Origin: Microbacterium sp. LCT-H2
Lineage (GTDB): Bacteria; Actinomycetota; Actinomycetes; Actinomycetales; Microbacteriaceae
Assembly (NCBI RefSeq): GCF_001866135.1
Contig: NZ_MODW01000001.1
Coordinates: 310,001-374,000 of the forward strand
Direction: 5' to 3'
Length of the DNA stretch: 64,000 bases
The position numbers and the translations under genes were made by a program. The stretch's first letter is position 1; the number at the start of each line of letters is the position of its first letter. Below are positions 49,987 to 60,172 of this stretch, one piece after another. A model generated the notes under the pieces. The model made no database searches and was not told the origin of the DNA. It worked only from the letters and a program-made list of their open reading frames with translations.

Positions 49987-51480
49987 TCAGCACTCGATGA
50001 CGTTCACCGCCAGACCGCCCTCGCTGGTCTCCTTGTACTTCGTCGACATGTCGAGACCCGTCTGGCGCATCGTCTCGACGACGGCATCCAGCGAGACGTA
50101 ATGGCTGCCGTCGCCCCGGAGCGCCAGGCGGGCGGCGGTGACGGCGGTCGACGCGGCGATCGCGTTGCGCTCGATGCACGGGATCTGCACGAGTCCGCCG
50201 ATCGGGTCGCACGTGAGGCCGAGGTGGTGCTCCATCGCGATCTCCGCGGCGTTCTCGATCTGCCGGTTCGTGCCGCCCATCACCGCGGTGAGTCCGCCAG
50301 CGGCCATCGCGCACGCGGAGCCGACCTCGGCCTGGCACCCGCCTTCGGCACCGGAGATCGAGGCGTTGGCCTTGAACAGCGACCCGAGGGCGGTGGCCGT
50401 CAGCAGGAACCTGCGTATGCCCCGGCGGCGGTTGGCCTCCGCGATCTCCGCGTCCTCGCCGTCGAGTGCGGGAGGCGACGGCGGAGCTCCGTCGAAGCCG
50501 AGCAGCGCGCTGCCGACGAGCTCGCCGTACGGCGTCACCGCGTTCCCGGCGCCGAGTCCCGAGTCGGCGAGGAAGCGCCACCAGTACATCGCCACCGCCG
50601 GGAGGATGCCCGCCGCGCCGTTGGTGGGTGCCGTCACGACGCGGCCACCCGCCGCGTTCTCCTCGTTCACCGCAAGCGCGAAAGCCCCGAGCCACTCGCC
50701 GGGGAGCTCCCGGTGCCCGTCGGCTTCGACCGCCTCGAGCTGCGCGCGGATCGTGCCCGCACGGCGCTTCACCTGCAGCATGCCCGGAAGGATGCCGTCG
50801 GCGTGCAGACCGGCGTCCACGCAGCCCGCCATGGCATCCCAGATCGCATCGAGGCCGGCGGCGACCTCCTCCTCGCTCCGCAGCGCGGTCTCGTTGCGGC
50901 GGGCGACCTCGGCGATGGACAGTCCGAGGTCGTCGCACACCGCGAGGAGCGAGGCGGCATCGGCGTAGGGATGCGGGAAGGTGCCGGTCGCGAGGTGCGC
51001 CTCCTCCCCCTCGCGCCGGATGAAACCTCCGCCGATCGAGTAGTACGTCTGCTCGAACAGGGTGGTCCCGTCGGCATCACGGGCGATGAGCGTCATGGCG
51101 TTGGGATGTCCGGGGAGTCGGGTCCGAGGAGCGAACACGATGTCGTCCTTCCGGAACGGCACCGCTCGGGCGCCGTCGATCTGCAGCGGCTCCCCCTCCG
51201 GGTACGCCGACCACGCCGCGCGGACCGCCGCCGGGTCGCACGTCTCCGGTGCGAGACCACGAAGCCCCGCGACCACCGCGTCCGGGGTGCCGTGGCCGAT
51301 GCCGGTGGCGCCAAGCGAGCCGTACAGCGTGCACTCGACGCGGCTGACACGGTCGAGCTCGCCGGAGGCGGTGAGCTGCCGCGCGAAGTCGAGGGCCGCG
51401 CGCATGGGTCCGACGGTGTGCGAGCTGGACGGGCCGACGCCGATGGAGAAGAGGTCGAAGGCCGAGACGTACGCAGTCAC
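49987..51480 (-). CDS. sdaA: L-serine ammonia-lyase (iron-sulfur type)
   Basis: A 497-residue fused serine dehydratase (beta then alpha domain), turning L-serine into pyruvate and ammonia. SAFDLFSIGVGPSSSHTVGP at the start, VTAPTNGAAGILPAVAMYWW, SISGAEGGCQAEVGSACAMA with the cluster Cys, and LTCDPIGGLVQIPCIERNAI with the other Cys ligands. About 30 extra residues (~315-345, rich in P, D, E) split the alpha domain compared with common relatives. GTG start six bases behind TAGCCT. Confidence 0.93.
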   Translation of the reverse strand: MTAYVSAFDLFSIGVGPSSSHTVGPMRAALDFARQLTASGELDRVSRVECTLYGSLGATGIGHGTPDAVVAGLRGLAPETCDPAAVRAAWSAYPEGEPLQIDGARAVPFRKDDIVFAPRTRLPGHPNAMTLIARDADGTTLFEQTYYSIGGGFIRREGEEAHLATGTFPHPYADAASLLAVCDDLGLSIAEVARRNETALRSEEEVAAGLDAIWDAMAGCVDAGLHADGILPGMLQVKRRAGTIRAQLEAVEADGHRELPGEWLGAFALAVNEENAAGGRVVTAPTNGAAGILPAVAMYWWRFLADSGLGAGNAVTPYGELVGSALLGFDGAPPSPPALDGEDAEIAEANRRRGIRRFLLTATALGSLFKANASISGAEGGCQAEVGSACAMAAGGLTAVMGGTNRQIENAAEIAMEHHLGLTCDPIGGLVQIPCIERNAIAASTAVTAARLALRGDGSHYVSLDAVVETMRQTGLDMSTKYKETSEGGLAVNVIEC

Positions 51481-51616
51481 CCCTCCAGGCTACGCCGAGT
51501 TCGGGATTCCGGTTCACCGCGATTAACCGCGCGGCCGGCAGGTCCGCGTCAAGGCCCTTCATCTCCCGGAGAGTCCGAGGCAGGCTGTGGGGACGACATC
51601 GCAGAAAGGGACGATC

Positions 51617-51889
51617 ATGACCGACAGCACTCCCGAACCGACCGCGGACGACGACCTCTCGCCCGAGGCGCAGACCCCCACCCCGACCCCGGCCTCCGAC
51701 ACCGCGGAGGGCGAGGCGACGACGCCGGAGCAGGCGGACTCCCCCGAGGACGCGGACCCGGCCGAGGTGCCGAGCACCGAGGAGCTGGAGGAGCCCAGCA
51801 CCGAGAAGTCCCCCGGCGAGGAGCCGAAGGCCCCGAAGCGCGACGACCCGGAGCCTGACCACGAGGCCGTCGGCCTCGGCGTCGACTGA
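51617..51889 (+). CDS. Small acidic disordered protein
   Basis: A 90-residue protein made almost wholly of E, D, P, T, S and A (for example TPTPTPASDTAEGEATTPEQ), with no hydrophobic core, so it should be intrinsically disordered and soluble. Codon use is like its neighbours and AAAGGGAC precedes the ATG at 51617. I do not recognise a family; similar acidic proteins are common but little studied in actinobacteria. Confidence 0.6.
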   Translation: MTDSTPEPTADDDLSPEAQTPTPTPASDTAEGEATTPEQADSPEDADPAEVPSTEELEEPSTEKSPGEEPKAPKRDDPEPDHEAVGLGVD

Positions 51890-51897
51890 TCCCTCCC

Positions 51898-51975
51898 CGA
51901 GACCCCGCACTATCGCCGAGGCCCCGCCCTACAGACGTCTGCAGGGCGGGGTCTCGACGCGAAGGCGGGGTCTCG
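51898..51975. repeat. Nested intergenic palindrome, family 1, copy B
   Basis: Outer arms CGAGACCCCGC (51898-51908) and GCGGGGTCTCG (51965-51975), perfect; inner arms 51917-51930 and 51943-51956 (CGAGGCCCCGCCCT type, one G-T pair) with a 12-base loop. Arm spacing (8, 12, 8) nearly equals that of copy A (9, 12, 9). It lies between convergent genes and just after the flavoprotein stop. Confidence 0.8.
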
Positions 51976-51980
51976 GCGGA

Positions 51981-53711
51981 CTACTCGACGAGCTTGCCGG
52001 TCGTGTCGACGTCGCGCATGAGCTCGGCGATATCGTCGGGGATCGCGGGGATCTCCTCGCGCGTCACGCCAGCGGTCGGCGACCACACGAGGTTCACCTG
52101 CAACGTGGGATCGGTGTCCGGGAAGTCGCTGCGATTGTGGCATCCCCGTGTCTCCCGACGCTCCCGCGCCGCCTCCAGCGTGGCTCGGGCCGCGAGCGCG
52201 GAGGCCTTGAGGTCGAAAGCGTGGGCGAGGTCCTGGAATCCGGCGATGTCCGGGTGGATGCCGATGTCCTCCATCCGCCCCTCGATCATGTCGAGGTCCG
52301 CGAGTCCAGCCTTCAGGCCTTCTTCCGACCGCACCACGCCCGCGTACTCCGTCATGAGGTTGCGGATCGCGCGCTGCAGAGCCCGCACGTTCTCGCGCCC
52401 CTCCGCGGCGAGGAGGTCGTCGATCTCGGCGCGGGCGGCGGCGACCGCATCAGCGGACCGGCGCTGGGCGTCGAGCCCCGCGGCGTGGGCCATCGCGGCC
52501 TGACCGACGATCCGACCGTAGACGAGCAGCTCGATGAGGGAGTTCCCGCCGAGACGGTTCGCGCCGTGGAGTCCGCTCGATGCCTCCCCGATCGCGTACA
52601 GCCCCCCGACGTCGGTCTGGTGGTCGTCCGGCCGCACCCACACACCGCCCATCGAGTAGTGCGCGGTCGGCGCGATCTCGATCGGATCCGCCGTGATGTC
52701 GAGCATCTGCAGCTCCATCATCGTCTGATAGACGCGCGGAAGCCGGGTCATGATGGTCTCGCGGGGCAGGTGCGACACGTCGAGCCAGACGCCGCCGTTC
52801 ACGGTGCCGCGCCCCTCCTGGATCTCGGTGTAGGCGGCGAGCGCGACCCGATCCCGCGTCGACAGCTCCATCCGCTCGGGGTCGTACTTCGCCATGAACC
52901 GTTCGCCGAGTGCATTGCGGAGGATGCCGCCTTCGCCGCGCGCCGCCTCCGAGATGAGGGTGCCTGCGGCGTTCTCGGGCTCGATGATGCCGGACGGATG
53001 GAACTGCACGAGCTCCGGATCGCGGAGTCGCGCCCCCGCCTCGACCGCGAGTCGGAAGGAGTCGCCGGTGTTCTCGTCGCGCCGCGACGACGTGCGACGC
53101 CAGATGCGGTTGTGCCCACCGGCGGCGAGGATCACGGCGTCCGCATGGATGAGGTAGCGCGTGCCGTCCGCCTGGTCGAACCCGTAGGCGCCGAAGACGA
53201 CGTTGTCGCGCACGAGGAGGCGGGTGATGTAGACGTTGTCGAGGATGGGCACGTCGAGCTGCTCGGCACGGGCGACCAGCGTCCGCTGGATCTCGAGGCC
53301 CGTGTAATCGCCGGCGAAGGCCGTGCGCCGGTACGTGTGCGCGCCGAAGAAGCGCTGAGAGATGCGGCCGTCGCCTTCGCGGGCGAAGTCCATGCCCCAG
53401 CGCTCGAGGTCGCGGATGCCGCGTTCGGCGCCCTGGGTGACGATCTGGACGGTGTGGGGGTTGGCGAGGAGGTAGCTCTCCTTGATCGTGTCCGCCGCGT
53501 GCTGCTGCCAGCTGTCCTCGGCGTCCATCGTGCCGAGCGCCGCGTTGATACCGCCCGCCGCGAGCGACGTGTGGGCGTCCTGCCGCGGACGTTTGCCGAC
53601 GGCGAGCACGTCGACGCCGTGTTCGGCCACCTCGATCGCGGCGCGGAGCCCGGAGCCTCCGGTGCCGATCACGAGGACCGTGGTGGAGATCTGTCGTTCG
53701 GGTGCATTCAT
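51981..53711 (-). CDS. FAD-dependent fumarate-reductase/L-aspartate-oxidase-type flavoprotein
   Basis: A 576-residue flavoprotein of the SdhA/FrdA/NadB superfamily. FAD loop VLVIGTGGSGLRAAIEVAEH (residues 13-32), substrate-loop SLAAGGINAALG, active-site LVQFHPSGIIEPENAAGTLI and the RGEGGILRN arginine region, HYSMGGVWV, GEASSGLHGANRLGGNSLIE. Length and the C-terminal helical domain fit FrdA/SdhA. No iron-sulfur or membrane subunit is next to it, so it may be a soluble oxidase or reductase. Regulated probably by the divergent LysR gene. Confidence 0.85.
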   Translation of the reverse strand: MNAPERQISTTVLVIGTGGSGLRAAIEVAEHGVDVLAVGKRPRQDAHTSLAAGGINAALGTMDAEDSWQQHAADTIKESYLLANPHTVQIVTQGAERGIRDLERWGMDFAREGDGRISQRFFGAHTYRRTAFAGDYTGLEIQRTLVARAEQLDVPILDNVYITRLLVRDNVVFGAYGFDQADGTRYLIHADAVILAAGGHNRIWRRTSSRRDENTGDSFRLAVEAGARLRDPELVQFHPSGIIEPENAAGTLISEAARGEGGILRNALGERFMAKYDPERMELSTRDRVALAAYTEIQEGRGTVNGGVWLDVSHLPRETIMTRLPRVYQTMMELQMLDITADPIEIAPTAHYSMGGVWVRPDDHQTDVGGLYAIGEASSGLHGANRLGGNSLIELLVYGRIVGQAAMAHAAGLDAQRRSADAVAAARAEIDDLLAAEGRENVRALQRAIRNLMTEYAGVVRSEEGLKAGLADLDMIEGRMEDIGIHPDIAGFQDLAHAFDLKASALAARATLEAARERRETRGCHNRSDFPDTDPTLQVNLVWSPTAGVTREEIPAIPDDIAELMRDVDTTGKLVE

Positions 53712-53725
53712 GCTTTCGACGCTAG

Positions 53726-53739
53726 TTAGGCGATCCTAA
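53726..53739. promoter_or_regulatory. Palindrome in the flavoprotein-LysR gap
   Basis: TTAGGCGATCCTAA is a perfect TTAGG-N4-CCTAA palindrome in the 77-base gap between the divergent flavoprotein and LysR genes. LysR proteins bind dyads of this kind, though their usual T-N11-A form is longer. It sits close to the flavoprotein start (53711). Confidence 0.5.
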
Positions 53740-53788
53740 TAACTCCAATGCATAGTTCGTCTGGAAACCATGCGGGTACGCTATGGAT

Positions 53789-54718
53789 ATGAACCTCGAG
53801 CAGCTCCGCGGGTTCGTCGAAGTCGCCCGCCTCGGCCACTTCACCCGCGCCTCCGAGCACCTCCATCTCGCGCAGCCCTCGCTGAGCCGTCAGATCTCGA
53901 CCCTCGAGCGGGAGCTCGGCGCCGAGCTGTTCCATCGCGCCCGCGGCCACATCGCCTTGACGGCCGCCGGCGAGACGGTCCTTCCCCGCGCGCAACGCAT
54001 GCTCGCCGAAGCCGACGCCATCCGCGACGAGGTGGCCGAGCTCGCGGGACTCCGTCGCGGCCGCGTGCGCCTCGGCGCTCCACCCACCCTCTGCATCAGC
54101 CTCGTCGCGGAAGCCCTCAGCGCGTTCCATGCCGCACACCCCGGCATCGACCTGCACCTCACCGAAGGAGGCTCCCGGCTGCTCGTCGAGCAGCTCGCCG
54201 TCGGTGCCGTCGACATCGCCCTCGTCACCCAGTCCGAGGGGCCGGTGCCCGCGGGAGTCAGCCTCACGCACATCCCGCTGCTCGCGGAGGAGCTCGTGGT
54301 CATCTCGTCGGCGGCCGCACCGCCGGTCACCCACGGCCCGTCCGTGAGCCTGGCGCACCTCGCGACCCTCCCGCTCATCCAGTTCGATGAGAGCTACGAG
54401 CTGCGCGCCGCGATGGACGCCGCCTTCCGTGCCGCGGACCTCACTCCGACGCTCGCGCTGGAGGGTGCGGAGATGGATGCGGTGCTGCGCTTCGTCGAAC
54501 GAGGCGTCGGGGTCGCGGTGGTCCCGGCGATGGTGCTGTACGAACGCCCCGCGCTGCGGTCGGCGCGCCTCGACCACCCGGCGATGTCCCGGACGATCAG
54601 TCTCGCCCATCGCTCCGACGTCACCCCCGCGGTCGCGGTGGCCGCGATGCGCACGGCCATCATGGCCACGGCGGCCGACCTCGCCGAGCGCGACCCGGCG
54701 ATCACCAGCCTGCTCTGA
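53789..54718 (+). CDS. LysR-family transcriptional regulator
   Basis: A 309-residue LysR protein: NLEQLRGFVEVARLGHFTRA then SEHLHLAQPSLSRQISTLER for the HTH, and a periplasmic-binding-type effector domain from about residue 90. I start at the ATG at 53789 because TACGCT (53777-53782) sits six bases upstream; the in-frame ATG at 53783 is also possible and adds two residues. Divergent from the flavoprotein, which it probably controls. Confidence 0.92.
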   Translation: MNLEQLRGFVEVARLGHFTRASEHLHLAQPSLSRQISTLERELGAELFHRARGHIALTAAGETVLPRAQRMLAEADAIRDEVAELAGLRRGRVRLGAPPTLCISLVAEALSAFHAAHPGIDLHLTEGGSRLLVEQLAVGAVDIALVTQSEGPVPAGVSLTHIPLLAEELVVISSAAAPPVTHGPSVSLAHLATLPLIQFDESYELRAAMDAAFRAADLTPTLALEGAEMDAVLRFVERGVGVAVVPAMVLYERPALRSARLDHPAMSRTISLAHRSDVTPAVAVAAMRTAIMATAADLAERDPAITSLL

Positions 54719-54742
54719 CCGGAGCGCATGTGCCCAGGACAG

Positions 54743-54777
54743 CGAAAACCCCCGCCGCTTCCGCGACGGGGGTTTCG
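54743..54777. terminator. Terminator between LysR and tRNA-Arg genes
   Basis: AAACCCCCG (54746-54754) and CGGGGGTTT (54767-54775), flanked by further pairing CG...CG, with a 12-base GC-rich loop. It ends with T-rich sequence on both sides and serves the convergent LysR gene and the tRNA. Confidence 0.75.
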
Positions 54778-54795
54778 TACTGTCTCAACACAGTG

Positions 54796-54868
54796 TGCGC
54801 CTCGAGGGACTCGAACCCCCAACCTTCTGATCCGTAGTCAGATGCTCTATCCATTGAGCTAGAGGCGC
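54796..54868 (-). tRNA. tRNA-Arg (ACG)
   Basis: Minus-strand cloverleaf of 73 bases: acceptor GCGCCTC/GAGGCGC, D-arm GCTCAATGGATAGAGC, anticodon arm TCTGA-CTACGGA-TCAGA with anticodon ACG, variable AGGTT, T-arm GGGGG-TTCGAGT-CCCTC, discriminator A. CCA is not encoded. ACG is deaminated to ICG and reads CGU/CGC/CGA. Confidence 0.97.
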
Positions 54869-54945
54869 AGGACCCGCGGTGCTTTACCGCTCAGCGGGCC
54901 GACGACCAGCCTACAACAGACCAGACCGGAAAGCGAAACGAGGGC

Positions 54946-55530
54946 TCAGTCGCCCTTCGCGGCCGCCTTCTCCTGCTTCTTCCGCCGTTTCTCCCTGGCC
55001 CGCTGCTGCGACGAGAGCGCCTGGAGATCGACCAGTCGCAGCGCCTGCATCCGCGCTTCGCGCATACGTGCGTAGTCGGGATCCTGGTCAGGTCGCATGC
55101 CCTCGACGCGCAGTCGACGGTCGAGGTTGTGCCGCACATCGGCCCAGGCCGCCGCGCGCGCCTCCTCGACGATGCTCTCCAGCTGGGCACGGTCGTCCAT
55201 CATCTCTCGCAGACGCTGTGCGACGCCGAGCGACTGCTTGGCCCGCCGCCGGAGATTGCGCACGTCGCGGTCACGGTAGTCGTGGGTGCCCACCGGATCG
55301 GAATGCCGACCGCGGGCGCGCTTGCGCAGAGCCGTGACCGTGGCGGCGGCCTCCTCCGACTCCGCAGCCATCGCCCCGAGCGCAGCCCTCGCGTCCTCGA
55401 CGTACTTGTCGAGGTCGAAGACGCCGTCCTCGGCGATGGTGCCGATGAGGATGTGGTTCTTCACGGCGAGGCGCGCAGCGGCCGTCGCGATCGCGACGCC
55501 TTCGGCGATGGCATCCGCAGTCCGTCCCAC
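54946..55530 (-). CDS. Conserved helical protein, unknown
   Basis: A 194-residue, Arg/Ala/Asp/Glu-rich helical protein. It opens VGRTADAIAEGVAIATAAAR, has a HDYRDRDVRNLRRRAKQSLG middle and ends in a Lys/Arg/Glu tail (REKRRKKQEKAAAKGD). No membrane segment, no motif I can tie to a function; I recall similar proteins only from Microbacteriaceae. The GTG at 55528-55530 is used because GGAGG lies five bases upstream; the GTG at 55536 overlaps that box. Confidence 0.7.
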   Translation of the reverse strand: MGRTADAIAEGVAIATAAARLAVKNHILIGTIAEDGVFDLDKYVEDARAALGAMAAESEEAAATVTALRKRARGRHSDPVGTHDYRDRDVRNLRRRAKQSLGVAQRLREMMDDRAQLESIVEEARAAAWADVRHNLDRRLRVEGMRPDQDPDYARMREARMQALRLVDLQALSSQQRAREKRRKKQEKAAAKGD

Positions 55531-55645
55531 CGGCACCTCCTCCTCTCGAGCGTACCGGTATGGATGCCGCGCAGTCTCGGCCGGAATCGCTCCGGATCAG
55601 CATGCCGCAGACGTCCGACATCGGCAGGCGGCATCGGGCCGAGGC

Positions 55646-56509
55646 TCAGCCGACGACGCCGACCCAGATACCCGAGGCCCAGGCCTGCTGCTCACCGGAG
55701 CACCCGACCGCCCCCGGGAAGCCGCGGACGACAGCCATGCAGTTGGCGAGGAACTCCGGATCGCCGCCGAACATCGCCCCGTACGCGTCCGAGGAGGTGA
55801 GGGTGCCCCAGACCCGGAACTGATAGATGTGAGCCAGCTCATGCGCCATCGCCCAGTTCAGGCGCCCCTCGCTCCAGCCGGTGATGTCGGCGCGGTACTT
55901 GATGTAGCCGTTGCTGTTGGCGCAGGCGGGCGCGGTGCCACCCGCACAGGCCGACGACTCGTACAGTCCGACGCCCCCGCCGCCGACCCTGTCGAGGGCG
56001 GCGCGCACCCGCGCGTAGCCGTCCGGCCCGCTCGACGCCCAGGCGGGTCCGCCGAGACCGGCGCTCTGCGACGCCTGCCACCCGGCCACCTCGGTGCCGA
56101 CCTTCTGCGTGAGCGCCTCCACCGTCGCGGTCGCCGCGACCACGGTGTCCGGGTCATGGCGCTCGGCGCGCACAGTCTCCTGGGCGGACCGGGCGGACGC
56201 GAGCTGCGCCGCTGTGTCGACCTTGCCGTCCGCGCCCTGGAGGACGGCGGCCAGCGTCGAGAGCTCCTCCAGGAATGCCGGCCGCACCGCCAGCACGGCA
56301 GCCCGATCCTCGGCGTCCTGCTCGGCCCGCGCCACGGCGCCGGACAGGTGGTCGGTGCGCTGCGCGGCGTCGTAGGACCGGTTGGCCAGCACGGAGAGCT
56401 CGGCCACCGCCTCCGCGCGCTCCTGGTCCAGCGCGTCGGATCGCGCGACGGCGGCCGCCGCGACGAGCACGGCCGCCGACACCGTCACTGCGAGCACCCG
56501 CCGCCTCAC
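55646..56509 (-). CDS. Secreted or membrane-anchored HELAH protein
   Basis: A 287-residue protein with one N-terminal hydrophobic segment (residues ~7-25), a helical coiled region (~30-150), and a C-terminal domain with LNWAMAHELAHIYQFRVWGT, an H-E-x-x-H zinc-metalloprotease-type motif, plus paired Cys (SACAGGTAPAC and later Cys) likely in disulfides. The third zinc ligand is not clear. It lacks a recognised peptidase family. The GTG start overlaps the preceding gene's stop (GTGA). Confidence 0.65.
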   Translation of the reverse strand: MRRRVLAVTVSAAVLVAAAAVARSDALDQERAEAVAELSVLANRSYDAAQRTDHLSGAVARAEQDAEDRAAVLAVRPAFLEELSTLAAVLQGADGKVDTAAQLASARSAQETVRAERHDPDTVVAATATVEALTQKVGTEVAGWQASQSAGLGGPAWASSGPDGYARVRAALDRVGGGGVGLYESSACAGGTAPACANSNGYIKYRADITGWSEGRLNWAMAHELAHIYQFRVWGTLTSSDAYGAMFGGDPEFLANCMAVVRGFPGAVGCSGEQQAWASGIWVGVVG

Positions 56510-56751
56510 GGCAGGAAGCCCGTCGTGTCGTTCAGCTCGGCGTCCTGCTCCGCGATGCGCGACCGCAGAGCGGTGAGACGTTCCGCCAGTTCGAGGTTCT
56601 CGGCCTGCGACTCCGCGAGCACCTGCTCGATCCGCGCGATCTCCGCCTTCACGGCGGCGACACCGGCGGCGCGCTCCTGATCGGCCACCACCAGGAGCGC
56701 AGCACCTCCGAGCAGGAGGATCCCCCCGACGACGACAGCAAGACTTCGCAT
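56506..56751 (-). CDS. Small membrane-anchored coiled-coil protein
   Basis: An 81-residue protein: one N-terminal helix (LAVVVGGILLLGGAALLVVA) then a coiled coil with heptad-like IARIEQVLAESQAENLELAE, ending NDTTGFLP. It looks like FtsL/DivIC-type bitopic proteins in shape but I see no clear homology. GGGGAGCGAG precedes ATG. It is co-translated with the HELAH protein gene, so the two probably interact at the membrane. Confidence 0.6.
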   Translation of the reverse strand: MRSLAVVVGGILLLGGAALLVVADQERAAGVAAVKAEIARIEQVLAESQAENLELAERLTALRSRIAEQDAELNDTTGFLP

Positions 56752-56854
56752 CTCGCTCCCCAGGACAGCGCGAACAGACCGGACCGACTCCGACCGGACA
56801 AGGATACAACCGGGTCTCCGCGCGGTGGGGTGCGTCTTCCTGGAGGGTGGCGCG

Positions 56855-57514
56855 TCAGCCGGAAACCGTACGCGTCAGCCGGCGTTCGGCCGCGGAATGC
56901 CCGCTCGCCAGGTGCGCGGGGACGATCCGTCGCAGCGCCTCGACATCGCGTGCACGGACGGCTTCGAGGATGACGCGGTGCTCCTCCGCCATCGCCTCCA
57001 GGTCGTCGTGCTGTCCGAACAGCCAGCGCAAGCGCGTCAGGAACACGGCGATGAGCTCGCCGAGCATCTCGTTGCCCGCCAGGTCGACGGCGACCTCATG
57101 GAACGCCGCGGCCGCCGTCCGGGCGGTCTCCGCGTCGCCGGCCCGGGCCGCGGCGACCTCGCGCTCGTACGCCTCGCTCAGTCGGGCGAGCCCTTTCGCA
57201 TCGTGGCGTTCGGCCGCGAACACGAAGATGAGGGTCTCGATCGCCTCGCGCACCTCCGCGAAGTTGCGGATGTCGTCATGGGTGAATTCCCGTACCACGG
57301 CCCACGTCCGGGGCCGTGCGACGACGACGCCCTCCGCGACCAGCGTGCGGATGGCTTCCCGCACCGGGAGTCGGGACACATTCAGCTCGGCGGCGATATC
57401 CCGCTCCACCAGCCGGGAACCGGGCGCGCGCCGACCCAGCACGATGTCGTCTCGGAGGATCCTCGTGACCCTGACCGACTCGAGTTCCCCGCCTACCCCC
57501 ACAGCCCCCGCCAT
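56855..57514 (-). CDS. GntR-family transcriptional regulator (FCD type)
   Basis: A 219-residue regulator: DDIVLGRRAPGSRLVERDIA then AELNVSRLPVREAIRTLVAE for the HTH, and a FadR-like FCD ligand domain (REAIETLIFVFAAERHDAKG, AAAFHEVAVDLAGNEMLGEL). The ATG at 57512-57514 is used since GACAAT ends six bases before it and TTGGCC is 18 bases further up. A TTTGGTATCCCAG sequence upstream resembles a GntR operator. Effector unknown. Confidence 0.87.
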   Translation of the reverse strand: MAGAVGVGGELESVRVTRILRDDIVLGRRAPGSRLVERDIAAELNVSRLPVREAIRTLVAEGVVVARPRTWAVVREFTHDDIRNFAEVREAIETLIFVFAAERHDAKGLARLSEAYEREVAAARAGDAETARTAAAAFHEVAVDLAGNEMLGELIAVFLTRLRWLFGQHDDLEAMAEEHRVILEAVRARDVEALRRIVPAHLASGHSAAERRLTRTVSG

Positions 57515-57550
57515 CCGGGCATTGTCGCACCCCGGCCCGGGATTGGCCAA

Positions 57551-57566
57551 GTTTGGTATCCCAGAC
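57551..57566. promoter_or_regulatory. Possible GntR operator
   Basis: AGTTTGGTATCCCAGA: the core TTGGTATCCCA is close to the symmetric TGGTATACCA type bound by FadR-like GntR proteins. It lies in the gap upstream of the GntR start, near the TTGGCC -35-like box. Self-control is plausible. Confidence 0.4.
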
Positions 57567-57582
57567 CGGGGCGCGCGCCGCG

Positions 57583-58224
57583 TCAGGGAAGACGGTTCGC
57601 CCGCGCGACGTTCTCCGCCAGCTCTTCCGCGTTCTGCCGGATGACATACGCCGGACGGTCACGCTCGACGCGCCACGACTCGCTGAGCGGGCCGACGTTG
57701 ACCGTGTCGAAACCGGCCTCGTCGTAGAAGCGGGTGACGAAGGCCACGGCCTCCGCGTCGTCCCCGGCCGTGGCCAGCGCGCGACGGTTCGGCGTACCGG
57801 CCGGGCTCCCGTCTGTGGTGATCTCGGCGGCGTAGATGTGGTTGAACGCCTTGGCGATCTTCGAGTCCGGGAGCTGCGCCTGCACGAGCTCGGACGTGGT
57901 GGTCTCGCCCTTGTCGAGGGCCTCGATGTGCCCGTCGCGCTCGAAGTAGTAGTTGTTAGTGTCGAGCACGATCTTGCCGGCGAGCTGCGCGGCGGGAAGC
58001 TGATCGATCGCGTGCAGCGGCACCGTCACCACGGCCACGTCCGCCGCGGTGGCCGCCTCCTCCGCCGTCGCCGCCTTCGCGCGCGGCCCGAGCTCTGCGA
58101 CGAGATCGGCCAGGGTCTCCGGCCCTCTCGAGTTCGCGATTACGACGTCATAGCCGTTGGCCACCGCCACACGGGCGACCTGGCTGCCGATGTTGCCTGC
58201 TCCGATGATTCCGAGAGTTGTCAT
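57583..58224 (-). CDS. NADP/F420-type oxidoreductase (NADPH-dependent reductase)
   Basis: A 213-residue Rossmann protein of the F420:NADP-oxidoreductase-like group (PF03807): MTTLGIIGAGNIGSQVARVA at the start for the dinucleotide, VVIANSRGPETLADLVAELG where S-R suggests NADP, then VPLHAIDQL and KAFNHIYAAEI. It probably moves hydride between NADPH and another carrier or substrate; F420 use is not shown here. It lies upstream of the GntR gene on the same strand. Confidence 0.85.
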   Translation of the reverse strand: MTTLGIIGAGNIGSQVARVAVANGYDVVIANSRGPETLADLVAELGPRAKAATAEEAATAADVAVVTVPLHAIDQLPAAQLAGKIVLDTNNYYFERDGHIEALDKGETTTSELVQAQLPDSKIAKAFNHIYAAEITTDGSPAGTPNRRALATAGDDAEAVAFVTRFYDEAGFDTVNVGPLSESWRVERDRPAYVIRQNAEELAENVARANRLP

Positions 58225-58283
58225 GCTCTGGCCAACGCCTGCCGGCCGATGCTATTCCCGTCGAGAACGGCAGGCGAATGCGG

Positions 58284-60172
<1,889 letters not shown>

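Noticed and set aside
54796..54868. tRNA-Arg as integration site of a mobile element
   Set aside because: No integrase, foreign-looking genes or repeated tRNA 3' end is seen on either side.
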